From the NCBI RefSeq assembly GCF_904848585.1, contig NZ_CAJHCR010000003.1, positions 310,001 to 374,000 of the forward strand: a stretch of DNA of 64,000 nt, written 5' to 3'. The position numbers and the translations under genes are program-made. The DNA is from Paraburkholderia kirstenboschensis (lineage in GTDB: Bacteria > Pseudomonadota > Gammaproteobacteria > Burkholderiales > Burkholderiaceae). The notes below the pieces were generated by a model that was given only the letters and a program-made list of their open reading frames with translations, ran no database searches and had not been told where the DNA came from. Below, in pieces: positions 44,407 to 53,844 of this stretch; position 1 is the first letter of the stretch; every line of letters starts with the position of its first letter.

Positions 44407-45246
44407 TTACCAGGCGACCGCGTACAGATTGCCGAATGCCTTGTCGAGCGCGGCGCGCACCGCCGGCGAATGCTGATAGATCGAAATGAACTTGCGAATG
44501 CGCGGATCGTTCACGCTTTCCGGACGCACGACCCACTGAATCGCGTAGTTCCTGTTCTCCAGGCCGTCGAACAGAAGCGCGCTATTCGGATCCGTCGTAC
44601 CCGCGAGTTTGATGAAGCTCGGATAGCCCTGTGCAAGATCGACATCGTCGAGCGAACGGGCCAGTTGCGACGCTTCGAGCTGAACGATCTTCAGATGCCT
44701 GGGGTTGTCGACAATGTCGAGCGTGCTTGCGCGATAGTCGATACCGGGCGTCAGCTTGATGAGCCCCGCGCGTTGCAGCAGCAACAAGCCGCGCCCGCCA
44801 TTCACAGGATCGTTGGCGATCGCCACGGTCGCGCCGTCTTTCAATTCGTCGAAGCGTTTGATCTTCTTCGAGTACAGACCGATCTTCATGATCGTGCCGG
44901 GGGCAATTGCGACAAAGTTATAGCCGCCCTGCTTCTTCGCGTTGTCGAGAAACGGAATGTGCTGGAAGTAATTGACGTCGATATCCTTATTCGCGAGTGC
45001 CGCGTTCGGCGTGTTCCAGTCGGTGAATTCGATTACCTTCACGTCGAGCCCCTGCTCTTTCGCCTCGCGCACGGCTACTTTGAGCGCCTCGATTTGCGGA
45101 CTCGTGGCCGTGCCTATTTTCAGCGTCGGCGCGTCCGCTGCGAATGCGGGCGCTGCGGGCAGAGCCAGTGCGAAGCCGAAGGCGCTGACAAGCGCGAGCG
45201 TCGGCGCGCGAAAAAAACGCCGCACGTTTAAAGCGAAATTGCGCAT
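44407..45246 (-). CDS. MetQ/NlpA-family periplasmic binding protein
   Basis: Substrate-binding protein of the importer, 279 residues. A signal peptide ends at AFA-ADAP (about residue 36) without a lipobox, so it is soluble, unlike lipoprotein MetQ. Family motifs are LKVIEFTDWNTPNAALANKDIDVNYFQH (here KVIEFTDW) and VAIANDPVNGGRGLLLLQRAGLI. It is the first gene of the unit binding protein, LLM monooxygenase, MetN, MetI. Confidence 0.9.
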   Translation of the reverse strand: MRNFALNVRRFFRAPTLALVSAFGFALALPAAPAFAADAPTLKIGTATSPQIEALKVAVREAKEQGLDVKVIEFTDWNTPNAALANKDIDVNYFQHIPFLDNAKKQGGYNFVAIAPGTIMKIGLYSKKIKRFDELKDGATVAIANDPVNGGRGLLLLQRAGLIKLTPGIDYRASTLDIVDNPRHLKIVQLEASQLARSLDDVDLAQGYPSFIKLAGTTDPNSALLFDGLENRNYAIQWVVRPESVNDPRIRKFISIYQHSPAVRAALDKAFGNLYAVAW

Positions 45247-45392
45247 GGTGGACTCTTGTAGTTGATACGTGATGTAGTTCGCGGCGAGCCTGTTCGACGG
45301 CCCACGCCAAGATGCGAATCATCATAGAGGCCACGATAGCAATGGGTCTACGAACGGATTTTCGAAAGGAAAGTGCTAAAAAAGATTTGCGC

Positions 45393-45432
45393 AAAAAAAA
45401 GCCGGACCGCGCTTGGTCGCGCGATCCGGCTT
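45393..45432 (-). terminator. Rho-independent terminator of the RND efflux operon
   Basis: GCCGGAC/GTCCGGC-type arms extending to AAGCCGGACCGCG pair across 45399-45432. On the minus strand the hairpin is followed by T8 (A8 at 45393-45400), 38 bp after the outer-membrane gene stop. Confidence 0.92.
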
Positions 45433-45470
45433 GTTTCCAGCACTCAGGTCCAGCCTCGGCAATAAAACCC

Positions 45471-47066
45471 CTAGCGCTTGGCCACCTGTTCGCCAGGCGC
45501 CGCTGAAGAAGCCGGTGTTGCAGCCGGTGCAGCCGGTGCAGCAGAACCCACTGCGGTGTCGGACGCAGCCACATCGCCCCAGCCGCCGCCCAGAGCGCGA
45601 ATCAGGTTGACGGTCGCGACAGCCTGCGTGCCCTGCAAGTGGCTCGCCTGCAGTTGCGTATTCAATACCTGCCGCTCGCCGTCGATCACGTCCAGATAGC
45701 TGACCGCGCCTTCGGTGTACTGCGTGCGCGACAGACGCGCAGCGCGCTGCGAGGCCTGCACTGCATCGTTCTGCTCGCGCATCTGGTCGTCGAGCAGGCG
45801 CAGGTCGGCCAGGTTGTCCTCGACTTCGCGGAACGCCACCAGAACCTGCTGGCGATACTGCGCGACGTCCTCGTCGTATTTCGCACGAGCCTGCGCGAGA
45901 TTCGCCTTGCGCCGACCGCCGTCGAACAGAGGCAACGTCAATGCAGTGCCGGCAAACGGCCCGAGAATGAACGCACGGCTCGACCACATGAACAGATTGC
46001 CCAAGGTCGCCGACTCATAGCCGAATGCGCCAGTGATATCGAGCTTCGGGAAAAACGCCGACTTCGCGAGACCGACGCGCGCGTTTGCCGCCGCCATCGC
46101 GCGCTCGGCTGCCGAAACATCCGGCCGCCGTTCGAGCAGCGCCGAAGGCAAGCCCGGCGGCACACGTGCCGCTACCGGCACAAGCGGCGCTTCCGCGAAT
46201 GAGAAGTCTGCCGGCGGCTTGCCGAGCAGAATCGCGAGACTATGCTCCGACGCCGCGCGCTGACGTGCGACGCCCACGGCATCCGCCCGCGCGCTCGCAA
46301 GTTCGTTGCGGGCGCGAGAAACATCGAGCTCGCTGATGTCGCCTTCCTTGAAACGACGCTCGACGAGCTTCAATGTATCTTCACGCAATGCCACTGTGCG
46401 GCGGTACAGGTCCTGATCCGTATCGAGTTCGCGCAACTGGAAATAGTTTTGCGCGACGTCGGCCTGCAACGACAACTGCACCGAACGGAACAGCGCCTCG
46501 CTTTGCTGCTCGTCCGCGCGCGACGCATTGACGTTAGAGCCGACGCGACCGAACAGATCCGCCTCATACGACGCGCCGACCTGCGCGCGCCAGATGGTGC
46601 CAGTCGTGCCGCCCACGCTATCCGGCTGAAACTGCGACGCTGCCGACGCACGTTCGCGGGTCGGGCCGAAGCCCGCATCGATCTTCGGGAACCAGTCCGA
46701 CTTCGCTGCGCGCGTCACGGCACGCGCCTGCTGTACGCGCGCTGCTGCCGCCTTCAGGTCCTGATTCGCGGCGGCCGCCTGCTCTTCGAGCGCGTCGAGC
46801 TGCGCGTCGCCGAAAATCTTCCACCATTCGCCGCGATGCGCGTCGTCGGCGGGTTGCGCCGTCTTCCACGTGCCGGCGTCCGGCGCCGATGCGGCCGAGG
46901 TCGCCGAAGCACCCGATGCCGCTACCGGCGCTTCCTTGAACGCGGTGGGCGTATCCACTTCCGGCCGCTTATAGGTGGGCTCCACCGAGCAGGCGGCGAG
47001 CAGCGCGAGCAGCAAACCGCTGGCTGCCGCCCGGCCCCATCCACTCAAACTTTCAAAGCGTTTCAT
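45471..47066 (-). CDS. oprC: Outer-membrane efflux lipoprotein (OprM/NodT family)
   Basis: Outer-membrane channel of the tripartite pump, 531 residues. The lipobox LLAAC puts the lipidated Cys at 26. Two repeated OEP regions follow, with NQDLKAAAARVQQARAVTRAAKSDWFPKIDAG and the R-R-P-D-V motif (LLERRPDVSAAERAM). The C-terminus is an Ala/Pro-rich tail encoded by a short GCAGCCGGT-type repeat. GAGGAG precedes the ATG, 13 bp after the RND gene stop. The symbol is by synteny with bpeEF-oprC (ceoAB-opcM). Confidence 0.9.
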   Translation of the reverse strand: MKRFESLSGWGRAAASGLLLALLAACSVEPTYKRPEVDTPTAFKEAPVAASGASATSAASAPDAGTWKTAQPADDAHRGEWWKIFGDAQLDALEEQAAAANQDLKAAAARVQQARAVTRAAKSDWFPKIDAGFGPTRERASAASQFQPDSVGGTTGTIWRAQVGASYEADLFGRVGSNVNASRADEQQSEALFRSVQLSLQADVAQNYFQLRELDTDQDLYRRTVALREDTLKLVERRFKEGDISELDVSRARNELASARADAVGVARQRAASEHSLAILLGKPPADFSFAEAPLVPVAARVPPGLPSALLERRPDVSAAERAMAAANARVGLAKSAFFPKLDITGAFGYESATLGNLFMWSSRAFILGPFAGTALTLPLFDGGRRKANLAQARAKYDEDVAQYRQQVLVAFREVEDNLADLRLLDDQMREQNDAVQASQRAARLSRTQYTEGAVSYLDVIDGERQVLNTQLQASHLQGTQAVATVNLIRALGGGWGDVAASDTAVGSAAPAAPAATPASSAAPGEQVAKR

Positions 47067-47079
47067 TGTTGTTTTCTCC

Positions 47080-50000
47080 TCAGGCGTCCGTGACCGGTGC
47101 GCCAATGCGCGGCGAATCCTTCTGCGCGACGTGAACCGTCCCGCCGGCCAACGTACGCAGCACCACATAGAACACCGGCGTGAGCATCAGCCCGAACAGC
47201 GTGACGCCGAGCATGCCGAAGAACACCGCGATACCCATTGCATGACGCATTTCCGAACCGGCTCCGGTCGACAACACCAGCGGCACCACACCCATGATGA
47301 ACGCGATCGACGTCATCAGAATCGGCCGCAGACGCAGGCGGCTCGCCTCAATTGCCGCCGACAGCGGTGTATGTCCGTCGTGTTCGAGCTCGCGAGCAAA
47401 CTCCACAATCAGAATCGCGTTCTTCGCCGACAAGCCCACCAGTACCATCAAGCCGATCTGCGTAAAGATGTTGTTGTCGCCGCCCGTGAGCCACACGCCG
47501 GTCAGCGCGGACAGCACGCTCATCGGCACAATCAGGATCACGGCGAGCGGCAGCGTCAGGCTTTCATACAGTGCGGCGAGCACGAGGAACACGAGCAGCA
47601 CGCTGATCGGGAACACCCACAAGCCCGCATTGCCGGCGAGAATCTGCTGATACGTCAGGTCGGTCCATTCGAGCTTCACGCCACGTGGCAGAACTTCGGC
47701 CGCCACGCGCTCAGCCGCGGCTTGCGCCTGGCCGGACGAGAAGCCCGGCGCCGGTCCACCGTTGATGTCCGCTGCCGTATAGCCGTTGTAACGCACCACC
47801 ATTTCCGGACCGAAAGTCGGCGTGACCGACACCAGCGACGACAACGGCACCATGTCGCCCGCCGCATTGCGCGTCTTCAGTTGCAGGATGTCGTCGGCGC
47901 GTTGACGGAACGGCGCGTCTGCCTGCACCCGCACCTGGTACACGCGGCCAAAGCGGTTGAAGTCGTTCACATACAGCGAGCCCAGATAGATCTGCATCGT
48001 ATTGAACACGTCGGTGACCGGCACGCCGAGTTGCTTTGCCTTCACGCGATCGAGGTCCACGTTCAATTGCGGCACGTTGATCTGATAGCTGGAGAAGGTC
48101 GGGCCCAGTTCAGGCGTTTGCGCCGCCTTCTTCACGAATGCTTCCGCTGCCTTGTTCAATTCCGCGTAACCGAGCGCGCCGTGATCCTCCAGTTGCATCT
48201 TGAAACCGCCGAGCGTGCCGAGACCGAGCACGGGTGGCGGCGGAAACACCGCGACGAACGAATCCTTGAGCGCGCCGTATTGCTGGTTCAACGCGCCCGC
48301 AATCGCACCCGCCGAAAGCTTCTTGTCGCCGCGTTCCTTGAACGGCTTGAGCGTGACGAACACAATGCCCGCGCTCGAACTATTCGTGAAGCCGTTCACC
48401 GACAAACCCGGGAACGCCACCGCGCTTTCCACACCCTTCTGCTTGAGCGCAATCGCGCTCATGTCGCGGATCACTTTTTCCGTACGATCCAGCGATGCGC
48501 CGTTCGGCAACTGCGCGAACGCAATCAGATACTCCTTGTCCTGCGCGGGCACGAAGCCGCCCGGCACGACACGCGAGATCAGCACCGTTGCGCCGAGCAG
48601 AATTGCGTACACCGCGAGCATCGCACCCTTGCGGCGCAGCACGCCCGTCACCCCGCGGCCGTATTCCGTAGAGCCGCGATGAAACACCTTGTTGAAGCCC
48701 TTGAAGAAGCGGCCCAGCACGCGGTTCATCACACGCGTCAGGAAGTCTTCCTTTGCGCCGTGGCCGCGCAGCAGCATTGCGGACAACGCCGGCGACAGCG
48801 TCAACGAGTTGAACGCCGAGATCACCGTGGAGATCGCGATGGTCATCGCGAACTGCTTGTAGAACTGACCCGTGAGGCCCGTCATGAACGCGAGCGGCAC
48901 GAACACGGCAACGAGCGTGAGCGCGATGGCGATAATCGGCCCGCTCACTTCCTGCATCGCCTTGTAGGTCGCCTCGCGAGCACTGAGCCCGCTTTCGATA
49001 TTCCGTTCGACGTTCTCCACCACCACGATCGCATCGTCCACCACGATCCCGATGGCGAGCACCATGCCGAACAACGACAACGCATTGATCGAGAAACCGA
49101 AGGCAAGCAACAGCGAGAACGTGCCGACAATCGACACCGGCACGGCGATCAACGGAATGATCGACGCGCGCCACGTCTGCAGGAACACGATCACGACGAT
49201 CACCACCAGCGCGATTGCTTCGAGCAGCGTATGCACGACCGCCTCGATACTCGAGCGCACGAACTGCGTCGGGTCGTAGACGATCTTGTATTCGACGCCC
49301 GCGGGCATGTCTTGCGCGAGTTCCTTCATCGCGGAGCGGACTTCGTCGGAAATCGCGAGCGAGTTCGCGCCTGGCGCCTGGTTGATCGCGAGCGCAACCG
49401 CCGGCTTATTGTCGAGCAACGAACGCAGACCGTATTCCGACGCGGCCAGTTCGACACGGGAGATGTCACGCAGATAGGTCACGCCGCCATCGGGCGCGGT
49501 CTTCACGATGATGTCGCCGAATTCGCCCTCGGTCTTCAAACGGCCGCGCGCATTGACCGACAACTGCAATTGCGTGCCGGGCACCGAAGGCGATGCGCCG
49601 ATCACGCCGGCCGCCACCTGAATGTTCTGCTCGCGAATTGCGTTGGCCACTTCGGTCGCCGTCAAACCGCGTTGCGCCACCTTCTGCGGATCGAGCCACA
49701 CACGCATTGCGTAGTCGCCCGAGCCCCACAATTGCACCTGGCCGACGCCCTGAATACGCGCGAGCCGGTCCTTGACGTTCAGCAGCGCGTAGTTGCGCAG
49801 ATACGTCATGTCGTAGCGGTTATTCGGCGAGATCAGGTGGACCACCATGGTCAGCGTGGGCGAGCTCTTGATCGTAGTCACGCCGAGCCGTTGCACGTCT
49901 TCCGGCAGACGCGGCAGTGCCTGGTTCACGCGGTTCTGCACCAGTTGCGTCGCGAGGTCCGGGTTCGTGCCGAGCTTGAACGTGACCGTCAGCGTGAGGT

Positions 50001-50265
50001 TGCCGTCGCTATTTGCTTGCGACTGCATATACAGCATGTTCTCGACGCCGTTGATCTGCTCTTCGAGCGGCGAAGCGACGGCTTCAGCGATCACTTTCGG
50101 ATTTGCGCCAGGATACTGCGCGTGCACCACGACCGACGGCGGTACCACTTCGGGGTACTCGGAGATCGGCAGCTTGAAGAGCGAGATAATGCCCGCCAGC
50201 AGAACCAATACCGATAGCACGCCCGCAAAGATCGGCCGATCGATGAAGAATTTGGATATGTTCAT
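47080..50265 (-). CDS. bpeF: RND multidrug efflux transporter (AcrB/MexF family)
   Basis: Inner-membrane proton-driven pump of 1061 residues with 12 helices and two large periplasmic loops. It starts NISKFFIDRPIFAGVLSVLVLLAG. The proton-relay Asp pair is in IGIVVDDAIVVVENVERN, and GKNAILIVEF-type sequence (SAKNAILIVEFARE) marks helix 10-11. This is the HAE1 class, which exports lipophilic or amphiphilic drugs. The start is ATG at 50265 because the upstream extension is Arg-rich and non-homologous. A 1080-codon open frame runs opposite it but is not a gene. Confidence 0.93.
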   Translation of the reverse strand: MNISKFFIDRPIFAGVLSVLVLLAGIISLFKLPISEYPEVVPPSVVVHAQYPGANPKVIAEAVASPLEEQINGVENMLYMQSQANSDGNLTLTVTFKLGTNPDLATQLVQNRVNQALPRLPEDVQRLGVTTIKSSPTLTMVVHLISPNNRYDMTYLRNYALLNVKDRLARIQGVGQVQLWGSGDYAMRVWLDPQKVAQRGLTATEVANAIREQNIQVAAGVIGASPSVPGTQLQLSVNARGRLKTEGEFGDIIVKTAPDGGVTYLRDISRVELAASEYGLRSLLDNKPAVALAINQAPGANSLAISDEVRSAMKELAQDMPAGVEYKIVYDPTQFVRSSIEAVVHTLLEAIALVVIVVIVFLQTWRASIIPLIAVPVSIVGTFSLLLAFGFSINALSLFGMVLAIGIVVDDAIVVVENVERNIESGLSAREATYKAMQEVSGPIIAIALTLVAVFVPLAFMTGLTGQFYKQFAMTIAISTVISAFNSLTLSPALSAMLLRGHGAKEDFLTRVMNRVLGRFFKGFNKVFHRGSTEYGRGVTGVLRRKGAMLAVYAILLGATVLISRVVPGGFVPAQDKEYLIAFAQLPNGASLDRTEKVIRDMSAIALKQKGVESAVAFPGLSVNGFTNSSSAGIVFVTLKPFKERGDKKLSAGAIAGALNQQYGALKDSFVAVFPPPPVLGLGTLGGFKMQLEDHGALGYAELNKAAEAFVKKAAQTPELGPTFSSYQINVPQLNVDLDRVKAKQLGVPVTDVFNTMQIYLGSLYVNDFNRFGRVYQVRVQADAPFRQRADDILQLKTRNAAGDMVPLSSLVSVTPTFGPEMVVRYNGYTAADINGGPAPGFSSGQAQAAAERVAAEVLPRGVKLEWTDLTYQQILAGNAGLWVFPISVLLVFLVLAALYESLTLPLAVILIVPMSVLSALTGVWLTGGDNNIFTQIGLMVLVGLSAKNAILIVEFARELEHDGHTPLSAAIEASRLRLRPILMTSIAFIMGVVPLVLSTGAGSEMRHAMGIAVFFGMLGVTLFGLMLTPVFYVVLRTLAGGTVHVAQKDSPRIGAPVTDA

Positions 50266-50335
50266 TGGAAGCTCTTGATGTTGGAGCAAGCGGTTGGAGC
50301 AAGGCGCCGCGCGTTCAATGCCGCGGCGGCGACGC

Positions 50336-51544
50336 TCACGAATTCTTGTCCGCTTTGGCGCGCGTCTGTGCAAGCGGCGCGCTGTTCGGGTCCTGGTCGG
50401 TCGTCATGGGCACCATATGCGCGCGCACTGCGTCGCCCGGACGCACACGCTGAATGCCGTTGACGACGATCCGGTCGCCCGCCTTCAGGCCGCCCTTCAC
50501 GACGCGCAGATTGCCCTGCATATCGCCGACGGAGATCTCGCGGTAGGCGACGTGGTTGTTCTGATCGACCACCAGCACGAACTTCTTGTCCTGATCGGTG
50601 CCCACCGCGGCGTCGTCGATCAGCAGTGCGGGGTGCGGCTCGCTGCCGCCCACTTTCACGCGTGCGTAGAGACCCGGAATCAATGTGCCGTCCTGGTTAT
50701 CGAAACGCGCGCGAACGCGGATCGTGCCCGACGACGTATCGAGCCGGTTGTCCACCGACTCGATAATGCCGTTGCGGGAGTAGCCGCTTTCATCTGCGAG
50801 ACCGAGTTCAACCGGCACCTTGCCGCCGTCTTTCGCGCGACGCAGGTACTGCAGATAGGTTTGTTCGTCTGCGTCGAACGATGCGTAGATCGGCGAAACC
50901 GACACGAGCGTGGTGAGCGGCGTCGAGCTCGCGCCCGCCGACACCACGTTGCCCACTGTGATTTCCGCGCGCGACACACGACCTGAAACCGGCGCGACAA
51001 TCTTCGTGTAGCCGAGATTGATGCGTGCGGTTTCGAGTGCGGCTTGCGCGGCCTTCAGGTTCGCGCTCGCTTCGCGCGCGGCATTCTGCTTCTCGTCGTA
51101 ATCGCGCTTGGCGATTGCGTTGTCGGCGATCAGGCGCTGCGCGCGCTCCCAGTCGCTTTGCGTGTAGCCGGTGCGCGCCTGCGCGGCCGCGAGCTGCGCT
51201 TCTGCGCGATCCACTTCCGCCGCGTACGGGCGCGGGTCGATCACGAACAGCGTGTCGCCTTTCTTCACGAGCGCGCCGTCCTTAAAGTTGACCGACACGA
51301 TCGTGCCAGGCACCTGCGAACGGACGTCCACTTTTTCGACCGCTTCGAGGCGGCCCGAATAGCTCTGCCAGTCGGTAATCGTTTTTTGCACCACAGTGGC
51401 GACATCGACTTCCGGCACGATGGTCGGCGCGGCAGGCGAACTCGCGTCGACACGAATCGCGCCGAACGTGCCCAGTCCGGCTACGACGATCACGGCTAGC
51501 GCGGCTATCGCCACACGGCGACGGGAAAGAGGAAGGATGGTCAT
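50336..51544 (-). CDS. bpeE: RND periplasmic adaptor (MexE/BpeE family)
   Basis: Membrane-fusion protein linking the RND pump to the outer-membrane channel, 402 residues. An N-terminal helix (about 10-32) anchors it. Then come the lipoyl half-motifs SYSGRLEAVEKVDVRSQVPGTIVSV and YTKIVAPVSGRVSRAEITVGNVVSAG, flanking a coiled-coil hairpin (about 110-165). LYARVKVGG and the MacA-like beta-barrel follow. It lies 70 bp before the pump gene. Confidence 0.92.
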   Translation of the reverse strand: MTILPLSRRRVAIAALAVIVVAGLGTFGAIRVDASSPAAPTIVPEVDVATVVQKTITDWQSYSGRLEAVEKVDVRSQVPGTIVSVNFKDGALVKKGDTLFVIDPRPYAAEVDRAEAQLAAAQARTGYTQSDWERAQRLIADNAIAKRDYDEKQNAAREASANLKAAQAALETARINLGYTKIVAPVSGRVSRAEITVGNVVSAGASSTPLTTLVSVSPIYASFDADEQTYLQYLRRAKDGGKVPVELGLADESGYSRNGIIESVDNRLDTSSGTIRVRARFDNQDGTLIPGLYARVKVGGSEPHPALLIDDAAVGTDQDKKFVLVVDQNNHVAYREISVGDMQGNLRVVKGGLKAGDRIVVNGIQRVRPGDAVRAHMVPMTTDQDPNSAPLAQTRAKADKNS

Positions 51545-51589
51545 TTGAAGCTCCCGGTATCGTTGATTGAAGTTCTGCTTATTTGTGTT

Positions 51590-52444
51590 TCATCGATGGG
51601 CGCGCGCATCGAAGCGCCACTGAAAAAATCGCACCGCTTCCTGCAAGGCGGGCGGATGATCGGCCAACGCCGCATGCGAGACGGCCGGATAGCGGACCAC
51701 CTGGGTCAGCACACCTGCGTCGATCAGGCTGCTCGCGTATTTCTCCGCTTCGACATGCAGCACGTCGTTTTGCGCCGTCGCGATTAGCGTGGCCGGCAAG
51801 CCCGCGAGCCGCGACGATTCGAGCGGCGCCGCATACGGATGCATGCGTTGCGACGCTTGCGGCAAGTACGCGCGGTAACAGGCCGCACACTCTCTTGCCG
51901 TAATGTCCGAGCCGAGGCGCTTTTCGTCGCCAAGGCGGGTGAGGCTCGGGTCCAGCATCGGCCCGAACAAAGCCTGCGCGGCGATCTGCACGTCGCCGCG
52001 ATCCCGCGCGATAAACGCGAGGCAATTGGCCAATTGACCGCCGGCGTCATGACCCGCCACGCCCACCTTTCTGCTGTTGCCGCCAAAAGCGCGCGCCCGC
52101 GTCTGTACCCACAATGCCGCCCGATGCGCGTCTTCCGGCGCGGCGGGAAACGGAAACGCCGGCGCAAGCGAATAGCCGACCGACACCACCAATGCCGGTA
52201 AATGCTCTGCGAAATAACGCGAGGCGAAGTCGGCCTGATCGATAGATCCCTTCGTAAAGCCGCCGCCGTGAAAATAAAGCAGTACAGGCAGTGCGGTTTT
52301 CTTTCCCTGCCGGTACAAACGCAATGTGATGTCCTGCGCGTGCCCTTCTATCTGCACGTCGGTGACTTCGAGAGCCGTGCTGTCGGCCTCTACCGGCGCA
52401 CTGCCGGTGGGCACAAAGGAGTACGGCGGTTTAAATGCTTGCAT
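51590..52444 (-). CDS. llpE: Alpha/beta hydrolase, LlpE-like, nucleophile replaced by Asp
   Basis: HSL-family alpha/beta hydrolase, 284 residues, located between the LysR activator and the RND genes exactly as llpE is in bpeEF-oprC loci. The oxyanion motif is YFHGGGFTKGS. The nucleophile elbow, normally GDSAGG, reads GHDAGG with Asp133 at the Ser position (codon at 52046-52048). The acid (TAQNDVLHVEAEKYA) and the His (VSHAALADH) are kept. The start is the ATG (MQAFKPP); a TTG 21 nt upstream is possible. Role in efflux is unknown. Confidence 0.85.
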   Translation of the reverse strand: MQAFKPPYSFVPTGSAPVEADSTALEVTDVQIEGHAQDITLRLYRQGKKTALPVLLYFHGGGFTKGSIDQADFASRYFAEHLPALVVSVGYSLAPAFPFPAAPEDAHRAALWVQTRARAFGGNSRKVGVAGHDAGGQLANCLAFIARDRGDVQIAAQALFGPMLDPSLTRLGDEKRLGSDITARECAACYRAYLPQASQRMHPYAAPLESSRLAGLPATLIATAQNDVLHVEAEKYASSLIDAGVLTQVVRYPAVSHAALADHPPALQEAVRFFQWRFDARAHR

Positions 52445-52480
52445 GTCGAGCCGCGCAATGCGCAAAGAACTTCAATGGTG

Positions 52481-52538
52481 CGAATTGTGGGTTCGGCAGA
52501 CTCGTAAATAAATGCCTATAATCCGGCAACACAATTCG
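52481..52538. promoter_or_regulatory. Inverted-repeat elements in the llpE/LysR divergent region
   Basis: CGAATTGTG (52481-52489) and CACAATTCG (52530-52538) are perfect 9-bp inverted copies 40 bp apart, placed symmetrically around a TATAAT at 52517-52522. A second site CAATCAAATCGATTG lies at 52550-52564. Both suit LysR-type tetramer binding. Confidence 0.5.
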
Positions 52539-52616
52539 GCGCCCCTGAACAATCAAATCGATTGCTCCGCGGATTCGAATCCTGCTCAGTACGCCTGCCC
52601 CTTCTGGAGGTTTGCA

Positions 52617-53621
52617 ATGGACCGGCTTCAGGCCATGCAAGTGTTCACACGCGTTGTCGACACCAACAGCTTTACCCGTGCGGCGGAAACGCTCGACCTG
52701 CCCCGCGCATCGGTTACCACGATTATTCAGAACCTCGAAGCGTTCCTCGGCACACGGCTCATGCACCGCACCACGCGGCGCCTGTCGCTCACGCCGGACG
52801 GCGCCGCGTATTACGAGCGCTGCGTGCGCATTCTCGCGGACGTCGAAGAGACCGAGGCCAGTTTTCAGAGCGGCAATAAGAAGCCGCATGGCAAGCTGCG
52901 CATCGACATGCCGGGCTCGATTGGCCGCTTACTGGTGATTCCTCAACTATGTGAATTCCACACGCGCTACCCGGACATCGACCTGCAACTCGGCTTGTCG
53001 GACAGACAGGTCGACCTTTTGCAGGAAGGCGTGGATTGCGTGGTGCGCGTCGGCGCACTCCAGGATTCTTCGCTGGTGGCGCGGCGTATTGGCCTATTCG
53101 AGGGCGTGACGTGCGCGGCCCCGGAATACATTGAACGGGCCGGCATGCCGACCTCGCTCGACGACCTGGAAAATCACAAAGCAGTCAATTACTTCTCGAG
53201 CCGTACGGGACGCACGCTCGACTGGGCGTTCATGGTTGATGGCAAAGAGGTTGAAGTAAAAATGAAGGGCATTGTGTCGGTCAACGACGCCGATGCCTAC
53301 GTGACCTGCGGGCTGGAAGGTTTTGGCCTGATTCAGCCGGCTCGTTTCATGGTGCTGCCGCATCTGCGTTCAGGCCAGCTGGTTGAAGTACTGCCCGAAC
53401 TCAAGCCTTTGCCGATGCCGATTTCCGCAGTCTATCCGCACAGTCGGCATCTGTCGCCTAAAGTCCGTGTTTTCGTAGACTGGATCGCCGAGGTATTCGA
53501 TCGCTGCCCATTGCTGAGCGGTCGTGGTGCGCTCGATGCAACATGCTCGCAGCGCACGCTCGAAGAACGCGAGTCGGCTCCGACACTCGACACACCGGTG
53601 ATTTCCGAATGGGTCGCGTAA
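52617..53621 (+). CDS. bpeT: LysR-family regulator of the RND efflux operon (BpeT/CeoR-like)
   Basis: A 334-residue LysR activator divergent from llpE-bpeE-bpeF-oprC. The HTH is MDRLQAMQVFTRVVDTNSFTRAAETLDLPRASVTTIIQNLEAFLGTRLMHRTTRRLSLT; the effector domain extends to about 300. The ATG at 52617 follows CTGGAGG by 6 nt. The symbol follows synteny and overall similarity to BpeT/MexT-type activators; the inducer is unknown. Confidence 0.88.
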   Translation: MDRLQAMQVFTRVVDTNSFTRAAETLDLPRASVTTIIQNLEAFLGTRLMHRTTRRLSLTPDGAAYYERCVRILADVEETEASFQSGNKKPHGKLRIDMPGSIGRLLVIPQLCEFHTRYPDIDLQLGLSDRQVDLLQEGVDCVVRVGALQDSSLVARRIGLFEGVTCAAPEYIERAGMPTSLDDLENHKAVNYFSSRTGRTLDWAFMVDGKEVEVKMKGIVSVNDADAYVTCGLEGFGLIQPARFMVLPHLRSGQLVEVLPELKPLPMPISAVYPHSRHLSPKVRVFVDWIAEVFDRCPLLSGRGALDATCSQRTLEERESAPTLDTPVISEWVA

Positions 53622-53661
53622 TTCAGTTAGATTGAAGTACAAAAACTGGAACAGTGAATTC

Positions 53662-53687
53662 CAACCGCGGCGCTAATGCCGCGGTTG
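53662..53687 (+). terminator. Hairpin terminator after the LysR gene
   Basis: CAACCGCGGC (53662-53671) pairs perfectly with GCCGCGGTTG (53678-53687) around GCTAAT, followed by the weak T-run TTCCTT. Confidence 0.65.
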
Positions 53688-53844
53688 TTCCTTGTGCCCG
53701 CGTTTAAAGGGGTCCTCACGCGATTGTTCCGAAATCGCGACAATTCATTTCGCGAAAGCGCGATTTATCGACGTCCACTCGAAGTCTACATTTCACCCTG
53801 TCGCAGCGCCCCTCGTGCTGCAAACGAATCGACAGGAGTGAATC

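Noticed and set aside
43642..45231. 529-codon frame across the LLM and MetQ-like genes
   Set aside because: Spans two genuine genes and their spacer on the other strand; no domain seen.
46975..50217. 1080-codon open frame opposite the RND pump gene
   Set aside because: Antisense shadow of the high-GC bpeF gene: the translation is Arg/His/Gln-rich, has no recognisable domain, and the opposite strand is a well-conserved RND transporter.
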